Shown: in pieces, positions 32,021 to 39,557 of the stretch
How the letters are laid out: each line of letters starts with the position of its first letter
Numbering within the stretch: the first letter of the stretch is position 1
Source of the DNA: Pseudomonas spelaei
Lineage (GTDB): Bacteria; Pseudomonadota; Gammaproteobacteria; Pseudomonadales; Pseudomonadaceae
Length of the DNA: 41,936 nt
Assembly (NCBI RefSeq): GCF_009724245.1
Contig: NZ_WNNK01000037.1
Span: 1 to 41,936 of the forward strand
Reading direction: 5' to 3'
Made by a program: the position numbers and the translations under genes
The notes under the pieces: model-generated
Seen by the model: only the letters and a program-made list of their open reading frames with translations
Told to the model about the DNA's origin: nothing
Database searches by the model: none

Positions 32021-32036
32021 TGGCACAGAGACTGCA
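32021..32036 (+). promoter_or_regulatory. Candidate sigma-54 promoter of the sulfonate-type transporter
   Basis: TGGCACAGAGACTGCA has the GG and GC elements 10 nt apart, as in the -24/-12 consensus TGGCAC-N5-TTGC, with one mismatch (CTGCA). In Pseudomonas, sulfone and sulfonate scavenging is driven by sigma-54 with SfnR-type activators, so the site fits the gene it precedes. Confidence 0.5.
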
Positions 32037-32125
32037 TATTCCCTAAATGCATGATGGAACATGCCGACTTATTCTTCTGAATATAAGACTGCCTTCTCTC
32101 TCCCCGCCTTGTCCGGAGCCGTTCC

Positions 32126-33091
32126 ATGAAGCCTTTCGCCAACCTGTTCCTGGGCGCCTGCGCCCTTGCCTTCAGCCTGCAATCCCAGGCCGCTGAAACC
32201 GCACCTGCCGAAGTCCATCTGGACTACGCCTATTACTCCCCCGTCAGCCTGGTGCTCAAGCATTTCGGCTGGCTGGAACAGGCCCTGCCGCAAACCAAGG
32301 TCGGCTGGGTGTTGAGCCAGGGCAGCAACCGCTCCCTGGAGTACCTCAACAGCGGCGGTGTCGATTTCGCCTCTTCCGCCAGCCTGTCTGCGGTGTTAAG
32401 CCGGGCCAATGGCAGCCCGATCAAATCGATCTACGTGTACAGCCGCGCCGAGTGGACAGCCCTGGTGGTGCGCAAGGACTCGACGTACCAAAGCATCGCT
32501 GACCTCAAAGGCAAAAAGATCGCCGCCACCAAGGGCACCGACCCGTATCTGTTTACCCTGCGCAGCCTGCAAAAGGCCGGGCTGACCAAGGACGACGTGG
32601 AGTTGGTGCACTTGCAGCACCCGGACGGTCGCACCGCGCTGGAGAAAGGTGATGTCGATGCCTGGGCCGGCCTCGACCCGCACATGGCGGCCAGTGAGAT
32701 CCAGGCCGGTTCGCGCCTGCTGTATCGCAACAAGGATTTCAACAGTTACGGCGTGATCAGCGTGACCGAGCGCTATGCCAAGGAGCATCCGCAGACCATC
32801 GCCACGGTGTTGGGCGCCTATGAAAAGGCCCGGAACTGGTCAGTGAAACACCCCGATGAGTTGGCGAAACTGCTGGCCGATGAGTCCGGCCTGCCCCTGG
32901 AAGTGGCCAGGCTGCAACTGTCGCGCACTGACTTGAGCAGCCCGTTGTTGACCGCCCAGGACGTTGTTTCGTCAAAAGCGGCCGCACCGATTCTGATATC
33001 CGAAGAACTGGTCCGTCGTGGGGTCAATGTCGATCAGGTGATCGACGAATTGATCGACCGCTCATTCGGCCAAGCGCTGGCGCATCCATAA
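32126..33091 (+). CDS. ABC transporter substrate-binding protein, SsuA/TauA type
   Basis: A 321-residue periplasmic protein with a signal peptide (about 1-22, cut after SQA). Its fold pattern is that of aliphatic-sulfonate binding proteins: SPVSLVLKHFGWLEQAL near the N-terminus, QGSNRSLEYLNSGGVDFASS, IADLKGKKIAATKGTDPY, and a GDVDAWAGLDPHMA hinge region. It delivers an alkanesulfonate, sulfate ester or similar compound to the permease. GGAG lies before the ATG. It is first in a three-gene operon. The ligand cannot be read from sequence. Confidence 0.88.
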   Translation: MKPFANLFLGACALAFSLQSQAAETAPAEVHLDYAYYSPVSLVLKHFGWLEQALPQTKVGWVLSQGSNRSLEYLNSGGVDFASSASLSAVLSRANGSPIKSIYVYSRAEWTALVVRKDSTYQSIADLKGKKIAATKGTDPYLFTLRSLQKAGLTKDDVELVHLQHPDGRTALEKGDVDAWAGLDPHMAASEIQAGSRLLYRNKDFNSYGVISVTERYAKEHPQTIATVLGAYEKARNWSVKHPDELAKLLADESGLPLEVARLQLSRTDLSSPLLTAQDVVSSKAAAPILISEELVRRGVNVDQVIDELIDRSFGQALAHP

Positions 33092-33102
33092 GGGAGCCAG
33101 TC

Positions 33103-33939
33103 ATGACCAGCAAAATCAAATCCCTGCCCATCGACTTGGCCCTGATCCCGTCGCCTGCCAGCCGCAGTACCTGGCCGCGCCGCCTCAAGGGCCTGGCCTT
33201 GCCGGTGCTGATCATCATGCTGCTGGAGGTGATCGTACGGATCGGCTGGCTGCCGTCCTACCAGATGCCGGCGCCCAGCGAGATCGCCGTCACTCTCGCC
33301 GACCTTGCCCAAGGCGCCTTGTGGAAGCACATCAGCGCCAGCCTGTTGCGGGTTGGGTTCGGGTTCGCCATCGGCGCCAGCCTGGCCCTGGTGTTCGCTG
33401 CCTGGGTCGGTTTGAGCCGCGAAGCCGAGGCGTACCTGGAACCTACCTTTGCGGGCTTGCGCTCGATCCCGAGCCTGGCTTGGGTACCCTTGTTGTTGCT
33501 GTGGCTGGGGATCGATGAAACCTCGAAAATCGTGCTGATCGCCATCGGCGCGTTCTTTCCGGTGTACCTCAATGGCGTGGCGGCGATTCGCGACATCGAC
33601 CGCAAGCTGGTGGAAGTCGGGCAGATGTATGGCTTCAACCGCCGGCGCCTGGTGCGACGAATTCTCTTGCCCGCCGCCCTGCCCGGCCTGTTCACCGGAT
33701 TGCGCAGCGGCCTGAGCCTGGCCTGGATGTTCCTGGTGGCAGCCGAACTGATCGCCGCCACCAAAGGCTTGGGTTATCTGCTCAGCGACGGTCGGGAAAC
33801 CTCACGACCAGACATCGTGCTGGCCGCGATCATCGTCCTCGCCCTACTGGGCAAGATCAGCGACGGTCTGCTGGCCGCCCTGGAAAAACGCTGCCTGGCC
33901 TGGCGTGACACCTTCAACGGCCAAGGCGCAGGAAACTGA
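33103..33939 (+). CDS. ABC transporter permease, SsuC type
   Basis: A 278-residue membrane protein with about six transmembrane helices. It carries the cytoplasmic EAA-type loop (FPVYLNGVAAIRDIDRKLVE, then GFNRRRLVRRILLPAALPGL) that contacts the ATPase, as in nitrate/sulfonate/taurine permeases. AGGGAG lies before ATG 33103, 11 nt after the binding-protein stop, so the genes are co-transcribed. The N-terminus carries a short cytoplasmic extension. Confidence 0.9.
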   Translation: MTSKIKSLPIDLALIPSPASRSTWPRRLKGLALPVLIIMLLEVIVRIGWLPSYQMPAPSEIAVTLADLAQGALWKHISASLLRVGFGFAIGASLALVFAAWVGLSREAEAYLEPTFAGLRSIPSLAWVPLLLLWLGIDETSKIVLIAIGAFFPVYLNGVAAIRDIDRKLVEVGQMYGFNRRRLVRRILLPAALPGLFTGLRSGLSLAWMFLVAAELIAATKGLGYLLSDGRETSRPDIVLAAIIVLALLGKISDGLLAALEKRCLAWRDTFNGQGAGN

Positions 33940-33941
33940 CC

Positions 33942-34655
33942 ATGAGCGAACCGCTACTGGATATTCATGTGGAGCGTAAAAGCTTCGCCAGCACCACTGT
34001 ACTGACCAACATCCACCTGACCTTGCAGCCACGGGAAACCGTGAGCCTGCTGGGCCCTAGTGGTTGTGGCAAAAGTACCTTGCTGCGGATCATCGCCGGC
34101 CTGGAGAAGGACTTTCAAGGCGAGTTACTTCGCACGGGCGGTGAAGTGGCGTTCGTCTTTCAAGAGCCGCGCTTGATGCCATGGCTGACCGTCGAACAGA
34201 ACATCGGCTTCAGTGACGATCAGCACTATGACAAAGCCTGGGTAACACAACTGATCGACGAAGTCGGCCTCAGCGGCTTCGCCCAGGCCTTGCCCAAGGC
34301 CCTGTCCGGCGGTATGGCCCAGCGCGTCGCCATCGCTCGCGGCCTGTACTCACGCCCGCACGTTCTGCTGCTGGACGAACCCTTCAGCGCGGTGGATGCC
34401 TTCACCCGGATGAAGCTGCAAGACCTGTTGCTGCAACTGGCCAAACACCACGCCATCGCCCTGTTGCTGGTGACACACGATGTGGATGAAGCGCTGTACC
34501 TGAGTGATCGGGTGCTGGTGATGGATAACCGGCCCAGCAGCATTCGCCAGGAACTGGCAGTGGATCTGGCGCATCCGAGGGACAGGCGCGACCCGCTGCT
34601 GGCGCAACTCAAGGTGCTGAGCTTGACCGAGTTGCAGCGGGCGCATGTGATTTAG
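33942..34655 (+). CDS. ABC transporter ATP-binding protein, SsuB type
   Basis: A 237-residue nucleotide-binding subunit. Walker A is GPSGCGKS (38-45), the Q-loop is VFQEPRLMPW (72-81), the signature is LSGGMAQR (121-128), Walker B is VLLLDEPF (141-148) and the switch His is in LLVTHDVDEA. It starts 2 nt after the permease stop and completes a sulfonate-type importer. A REP-like hairpin follows at 34673-34702. Confidence 0.92.
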   Translation: MSEPLLDIHVERKSFASTTVLTNIHLTLQPRETVSLLGPSGCGKSTLLRIIAGLEKDFQGELLRTGGEVAFVFQEPRLMPWLTVEQNIGFSDDQHYDKAWVTQLIDEVGLSGFAQALPKALSGGMAQRVAIARGLYSRPHVLLLDEPFSAVDAFTRMKLQDLLLQLAKHHAIALLLVTHDVDEALYLSDRVLVMDNRPSSIRQELAVDLAHPRDRRDPLLAQLKVLSLTELQRAHVI

Positions 34656-34672
34656 TGAGCCGACAAAACACC

Positions 34673-34702
34673 TGTGGCGAGAGGGCTTGTCCCCTCGCCA
34701 CA
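34673..34702. terminator. Hairpin between convergent transporter and receptor genes (REP-like)
   Basis: GTGGCGAGAGGG and CCCCTCGCCAC pair with a small bulge around CTTGT. It lies between two convergent stops and can serve both. The GTGGCGAG...CTCGCCAC core is a fourth REP-like family in this window. There is no long T-run. Confidence 0.6.
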
Positions 34703-34730
34703 ACAAACCCTTCGCCAAAACATTAAACGG

Positions 34731-37133
34731 TCAGAACCCCACCGTCGCCGACACCAGCCAAGTGCGCGGCGTCGACAAGGTCAACCCCGGGGCGCTGTCG
34801 GACGAAGTGGCCGCCGAAGCCCAATACGTGGTGTTCAACACGTTCTCCACGGTGGCACGCAGGGTGATCTGCTTGTCGTCCAGTTTGAAGGCGTAGCGCG
34901 CCCCGAGGTCGTAGCGGTTCCAGCTGTCGATCTTCTGTTCGTTGGCCGGGTCCAGGTACTGGGAGCCGGTGTGAATGGCGCGCGCGGTAAGGGTCAGGCC
35001 ATGCAGGCGTTCGATGTCCCACTCTGCGCCAAGGTTGATGTTGGAGATGGGCGAACCGGTTCCGCGCTTGCCATCGGTCAGACCCTGGGCCGTCTTGGTT
35101 TGCTCACTGTCCAGCAACATCACGCCACCGAGCAAGCGCACATGCTCAACCGGCTCGCCGAATACGCTCAACTCCACGCCCTGGTTACGCAATTCACCGT
35201 TGGGCTTGAAGTTGTTCTGTGCGTCGATGCCGTACGCCGGTTGCTTGATGCGGAACACACTGGCGGTCATCCCGAAGCTGCCCATGTCGTACTTGGCACC
35301 CACTTCCACCTGCTTGCTTTTGGTCGGTGGGAAGATCGCGTTTTCATTATTGACCCCGCTGGACGGGGCCGTCTCGCCCTGACTCAAACCTTCCATGTAG
35401 TTGCTGTAGAGCGAGAACTGATCGGTGAGCTTCACCACCAGCCCCAGGGCAGGCGACAGTGCTTGCTCATCGTATTCCGGCTGGTCCTTCACCCCGTTGC
35501 TCCACGACGTCACCTCGACCTTTTGCAAACGTGCGCCCAAGGTCAACAACACGCGCTCATCGAGAAAACTCAAGGTGTCCGCCAGCGCCAGGCTGGTGAA
35601 GCGGTCTTCGGTGTGGGTGCTGGTATCGAAGCGCACCGCCTTGCCGGGCTTGGGCAATACAATTGGGTTGTAGAGGTTGCTTTTGCCTGGAGTGTAGCGC
35701 TCGCCAGCATTGTCGAAATCCATGTTGAAGCGGTTCAGGCTGACGTTAATCGTATGCCCCACCGGCCCGGTGCTGAACCAGCTGCGAGCGCCGACGGTAA
35801 TGGTCTTGACCTCTTCATCACGGCGAAAACTGCGCGGTACAACCGTGAAATCACCGTTGCTCTGGGTGCTCTGCACCCCATGGCGCAGGAAGTCATAGTT
35901 ACCTTTGCGCGCCCCCGCCGAGGCATAGACCATCAGCGAATCGTTGACATCAAACTCACCGCGCACCGCACCAAAGGTGTCCTTGGTATGGGCATAGGTC
36001 CAGGCCTGGGCGAAGTTGCGGCGAATGTCCTCGGCCTTTGGCATCACGCTGCCCTTGGCGATCTCGACCCGTTCCTGAGGGGCATCGGCGGTGCGTTCCT
36101 GGCGACCGAGGTCAAGGGACAAGCGCACCCGTTCCTTGCGAAAATCCAGGCCGATCACGGCCATTTCCCGATCAACACTCTGGTGGTCCCACTCGGTATC
36201 ACCGGACTGTTTCACGCCGTTGAAACGCACGCCAAACTCCTGCTCGTCACCAAAGCGCCGGCCAATGTCGACTGCGCCACCGAACTGCCCCGCCGACGCA
36301 TAGCTGCCGGTGAATTCGGTGATTGGCGCGTCGGTGGCGCGCTTGGGTTCAATATTGATCGTACCGCCAACGCTGCCCCGGGGCGCGATGCCGCCGAGCA
36401 AGGCACCCGGGCCTTTGAGGATGTCGACGCGCTCAACCATTTCCATGTCAATGGCGTAGGTCGGCAGCACGCCGTACAGGCCGCCATAGGACACATCACT
36501 GTTGAACAGACTGAAACCGCGCACGGAAAACTGCTCGAAACGCCCGCCTGCCGGGTTGGTGATACGCACCGAAGGATCGCTGGCAACCATCTCGCCGAGG
36601 GTCCGCGCCTGCAGGTTTTTCACGGCCTTGGCGGTATAGGACGTCTGGTTGAAGGGCGTGTCCAGGAAGTCGGCCTCGCCCAACATGCCCTGGGCGCCTT
36701 TGCGGGTGACTTGATCGCCGGCGTAGGTTTCAGCCACCGGCGTGTTGCCAACACCGAGAATCGACGTGGCGGGCAGTTGGTAGGTGCCGCTTTGCGGAGC
36801 CGGGACCAGGGTGTAGGCACGATCCCCCAGCACCTGCAATTGCAAGCCGGAACCCTGGAGCAACCGGGCAAACCCCTCTTCCACCGCAAACTCGCCGGAG
36901 ATGCCAGCACTGTTATGGCCGCTGACCAGGGCGGGGTCCACCGACAGGTTAACCCCGGCCAACCCGGCAAACCGGGTCAAGGCAGTGCCCAGGTTGCCGG
37001 CCGGCACCTCATAGCTGCGTCGGGCCGCGTCCTCGGCCCAGCTCACAGCAACAAATAACGGGCTGGCACTCAGGCTCAGCAGCAGACTCAAGCGCCACAA
37101 CGGGCGCAACGGCGATGGCGGGACGACGGGCAT
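34731..37133 (-). CDS. TonB-dependent siderophore receptor with signalling STN domain
   Basis: An 800-residue outer-membrane receptor. After a signal peptide (about 1-34) comes an STN domain at about 40-100 (YEVPAGNLGTALTRFAGLAG, GDRAYTLVP), which marks a transducer acting through FecR. The plug follows, with the GSVGGTINIEPKRATD region, then a 22-strand-type barrel ending LVSATVGF with the terminal aromatic. The start at 37133 is chosen because the 25 residues before it are not signal-like. It lies downstream of fecR and fecI in a typical FecIRA order. The siderophore cannot be told. Confidence 0.92.
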   Translation of the reverse strand: MPVVPPSPLRPLWRLSLLLSLSASPLFVAVSWAEDAARRSYEVPAGNLGTALTRFAGLAGVNLSVDPALVSGHNSAGISGEFAVEEGFARLLQGSGLQLQVLGDRAYTLVPAPQSGTYQLPATSILGVGNTPVAETYAGDQVTRKGAQGMLGEADFLDTPFNQTSYTAKAVKNLQARTLGEMVASDPSVRITNPAGGRFEQFSVRGFSLFNSDVSYGGLYGVLPTYAIDMEMVERVDILKGPGALLGGIAPRGSVGGTINIEPKRATDAPITEFTGSYASAGQFGGAVDIGRRFGDEQEFGVRFNGVKQSGDTEWDHQSVDREMAVIGLDFRKERVRLSLDLGRQERTADAPQERVEIAKGSVMPKAEDIRRNFAQAWTYAHTKDTFGAVRGEFDVNDSLMVYASAGARKGNYDFLRHGVQSTQSNGDFTVVPRSFRRDEEVKTITVGARSWFSTGPVGHTINVSLNRFNMDFDNAGERYTPGKSNLYNPIVLPKPGKAVRFDTSTHTEDRFTSLALADTLSFLDERVLLTLGARLQKVEVTSWSNGVKDQPEYDEQALSPALGLVVKLTDQFSLYSNYMEGLSQGETAPSSGVNNENAIFPPTKSKQVEVGAKYDMGSFGMTASVFRIKQPAYGIDAQNNFKPNGELRNQGVELSVFGEPVEHVRLLGGVMLLDSEQTKTAQGLTDGKRGTGSPISNINLGAEWDIERLHGLTLTARAIHTGSQYLDPANEQKIDSWNRYDLGARYAFKLDDKQITLRATVENVLNTTYWASAATSSDSAPGLTLSTPRTWLVSATVGF

Positions 37134-37200
37134 TGAAGAGGCTCTCTGTTTTCGTTCACTTGCCTTGGATGACAGGCGAGGTGAAAAAAAGGGACAGCCC

Positions 37201-38145
37201 TCAGGCAAGTTTTTTACTCGGCATCAACGTCACCCAATAGCGCGTACGCGACTGCACTTGCAACGGCAGGGTCGAAGCCAGCAAGGCAAGAATGCGATCC
37301 GTGTCTTCCAGGCGAAAACTGCCGGTCACCCGCAACGGTTCAAGGGCCGGATCCCAACGCAATACACCCGGGCGATAACGCTCAAGCTCACGCAGGAAGT
37401 CCCCCAGTGGTTGGTCCTGTGCCGTCAGGACACCGTCCTGCCAGCCCAGTTGCTGCGTGTCGAACAGCGTCATCACACCCAGGCCCGTGGTCAGCAGGTG
37501 CGCTTGTTGCCCGGCTTGCACAATCGAGTCTTGCCCACGTAAATCGCGCACCCGCACCGCACCTTTGTAGACCGACACCCGGCAACCGGAAGACAGTTGG
37601 CGCACACCGACATCCGCTTCACCGACACTGACTTGCCCGTAACGCGTCTGCACCATCAACGTCGCGTCACCCGGCACCTTCAACGCCAGCTCACCCTCCA
37701 CCAGCGTCAGCCGTCGTTGTGCCCAATCAACATCCACTGCACTGGCCGTATTGAGCTGCAGGAGAGCGCCCTCGGCCAGTTGCACGCGTTTACGCTCACC
37801 CGTGGCGGTGTGCAGGTCTGCACGCCAGGCATCGATCGGCAATTGCCGGCTGAGCAACCACGCCGCTGGCACCACGGCCGCGACACCCAGGGCGCGCTTG
37901 AGCACGGCACGCCGGCCCGGTTGCGGGCGGTCCAGGCTGGCCATGGCCAAGGCCTGGGGCAATTCGGCAAAGCGTTGGCGCAGCAATTGCGCCTTTTGCC
38001 ACGCCTGCTCGTGGCTGGAGTGACTGTCCCGCCAGTGCTGCAAGCCCGCATGATCACGCTCGCTGGCATTGCCCGACTCAAGCAACGCCAACCACTGCGC
38101 GGCGGCGCGAGCAACCTCCCGTGCTTGCGTAGAAGGCTCCGTCAC
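37201..38145 (-). CDS. FecR-family anti-sigma factor/regulator
   Basis: A 314-residue inner-membrane regulator. The cytoplasmic N-terminal DUF4880-type part has AREVARAAAQWLALLESG and QHWRDSHSSHEQAWQKAQ. A transmembrane helix follows at about 85-103 (RALGVAAVVPAAWLLS), then the periplasmic FecR domain (THTATGERKRVQLAEGA-like LHTATGERKRVQLAEGALLQ, YGQVSVGEADVGVRQL) and an STN-like C-terminus. GTG 38145 overlaps the sigma-factor stop (GTGA) and is preferred to ATG 38163. It relays receptor occupancy to the sigma factor. Confidence 0.9.
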   Translation of the reverse strand: MTEPSTQAREVARAAAQWLALLESGNASERDHAGLQHWRDSHSSHEQAWQKAQLLRQRFAELPQALAMASLDRPQPGRRAVLKRALGVAAVVPAAWLLSRQLPIDAWRADLHTATGERKRVQLAEGALLQLNTASAVDVDWAQRRLTLVEGELALKVPGDATLMVQTRYGQVSVGEADVGVRQLSSGCRVSVYKGAVRVRDLRGQDSIVQAGQQAHLLTTGLGVMTLFDTQQLGWQDGVLTAQDQPLGDFLRELERYRPGVLRWDPALEPLRVTGSFRLEDTDRILALLASTLPLQVQSRTRYWVTLMPSKKLA

Positions 38146-38660
38146 AGCGCCACCAGCAAACAATGCTCATACGCTTGGGCCATGTAGCGTTTTACCGTGC
38201 GCTCGGACACCTTCAACCGCTCGGCAATCTCCCGATAACCCAGGCCCTCCAGTTGGCTCCAGAGAAACGCCCGCCTGACTGGCGACGCCAGTCCATCGAG
38301 CAGCTCATCCAGGGCTTGCAGGGTTTCCAGCAGCAACCAACGCTGTTCGGGGGACGGCACACAATCTTCAGGCAAACGTGCCAAGGCATTCAGATAAGCC
38401 TGCTCGAGGCTGCGCCGTTGATGAAAATTGACCAGCAGACGCTTGCCTACCGTCACCAGGTAGGCCCGTGGCTCCTGCAATTGCGCGATCGGCTGGGCGC
38501 TGGCGAGCACCCGCAGAAAAGTATCCTGGCTCAGGTCGGCCGCATCCCAGGCATTACCCAACCGCCGCCGCAGCCAGCTTTCCAGCCAACTACGATGGTC
38601 ACGGTACAAGGTGTGGAGACTGGGCTCAGGGAGGTCCGTCGGCATTACAGCATCATTCAT
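38142..38660 (-). CDS. FecI-family ECF sigma factor
   Basis: A 172-residue iron-starvation sigma factor. Region 2 includes LYRDHRSWLESWLRRRLGNA and DAADLSQDTFLRVL. Region 4 has the SPVRRAFLWSQLEGLGYREI then AERLKVSERTVKRYM helix-turn-helix. It directs transcription of the adjacent receptor gene. A Fur-box-like palindrome 35 bp upstream suggests iron repression. A second in-frame ATG at 38645 is possible. Confidence 0.92.
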   Translation of the reverse strand: MNDAVMPTDLPEPSLHTLYRDHRSWLESWLRRRLGNAWDAADLSQDTFLRVLASAQPIAQLQEPRAYLVTVGKRLLVNFHQRRSLEQAYLNALARLPEDCVPSPEQRWLLLETLQALDELLDGLASPVRRAFLWSQLEGLGYREIAERLKVSERTVKRYMAQAYEHCLLVAL

Positions 38661-38691
38661 GGCAAACAGACCTGCGCGGCGCGAGTTAATC

Positions 38692-38710
38692 TCAAATGAG
38701 ATTCATTCTA
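38692..38710 (-). promoter_or_regulatory. Fur-box-like site upstream of the ECF sigma gene
   Basis: AATGA (38695-38699) and TCATT (38703-38707) are inverted around GAT, the core of the Fur consensus. It lies about 35 bp before the fecI-type start, in an A+T-rich stretch between divergent regions. Iron repression through Fur is the known rule for such operons. Confidence 0.55.
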
Positions 38711-38756
38711 TTTAATATCCCGCCAGCACACCATATTCTTTTCAATGCCCTGCCCG

Positions 38757-39377
38757 TCAGTCGCCCTGTACTTCACCATCAAACACTTGCCCACGCCCCA
38801 CCACACTGCCCGGTTTGAGCACCGCGCCCGGCGCCAATACCCCATTGGCACCGACCCGACACTGATCCCCCAATAGCGCGCCAAACTTGTCGCACCCGGT
38901 GCGCTGCAACCGGCCATCGATGCGCACCTGCACCTCCTTGTCCGCCCGTTCGTTGCGATAGTTCGCGACGATACTGCCGGCCTCCAGATTGACCCCGACA
39001 CCCAGCACCGAATCCCCGACAAAGTTGAAATGCGCCAGCTTGCTGCCCTTGAACACAAACGAGGTTTTCAACTCGGCACCGGGCCCGAAGATGCAACCTT
39101 CATCCACCCAACAACCACCGCGCAGATAGCCGCCAGCGGCGATAAAACAGTGAGCACCGATGATCAGCGGGCCCTTGAGTATTGCGCCGGCCTCCACTGT
39201 GGCTGAGCGATGGACGGCGATATCGTCACGAATGTCGTAGTCGGCAGCGGGCAGCCCGGCCAACAGTTGCCGGACAATGGCGGGCGCCTGGGTGACCAGG
39301 TCCCACGGCGTCAGGTCGGCCCAGGGTGCCAGCGCCGAATCGGCAATGTGCGGGAGGTAATCGGCAAGTCGAATCAA
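38757..39377 (-). CDS. Left-handed beta-helix (hexapeptide) acyltransferase-like protein
   Basis: A 206-residue protein with many hexapeptide turns ([LIV]-G-x4 type) from about residue 55: IAVHRSATVEAGAILKGPLI, IIGAHCFIAAGGYLRGG, then RVGANGVLAPGAVLKPGSVV. The pattern with a NYRN insertion resembles the acyltransferase half of GlmU-like nucleotidyl/acyltransferases, without the nucleotidyltransferase half. The substrate is unknown. It starts with TTG (39377) behind GAGGG; no ATG is close. Confidence 0.8.
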   Translation of the reverse strand: MIRLADYLPHIADSALAPWADLTPWDLVTQAPAIVRQLLAGLPAADYDIRDDIAVHRSATVEAGAILKGPLIIGAHCFIAAGGYLRGGCWVDEGCIFGPGAELKTSFVFKGSKLAHFNFVGDSVLGVGVNLEAGSIVANYRNERADKEVQVRIDGRLQRTGCDKFGALLGDQCRVGANGVLAPGAVLKPGSVVGRGQVFDGEVQGD

Positions 39378-39557
39378 GGTCGAGCCCTCTACGGATCAGA
39401 GAAGCCCGGAACGCTAGCATATGGATTATTGAAAGGGTACCTGCCGCGCCCGATCAATACCTAATAAGCATCAAACCATACTCGTTCGATATTAGACGAG
39501 AGCAAAACCTAGGGAGGAAACTAGCGCCAATTATAAAAATACTTCAAGAGTATCAAG

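Larger units (their letters stand above)
31705..32125. other. 421-bp intergenic region: inverted repeat, large hairpin, sigma-54 site
   Basis: There is no gene here. It contains an A+T-rich stretch with GGAATA (31785-31790) inverted against TATTCC (31805-31810), which could be an activator site. A large REP-type hairpin follows at 31891-31980, then a candidate sigma-54 promoter at 32021-32036, about 90 bp before the transporter operon. Confidence 0.7.

Noticed and set aside
34674..37058. 794-codon open frame antisense to the TonB receptor
   Set aside because: High-GC codon bias keeps the opposite strand open; the product is Gly/Arg/His-rich without domain patterns, while the receptor strand shows clear motifs.
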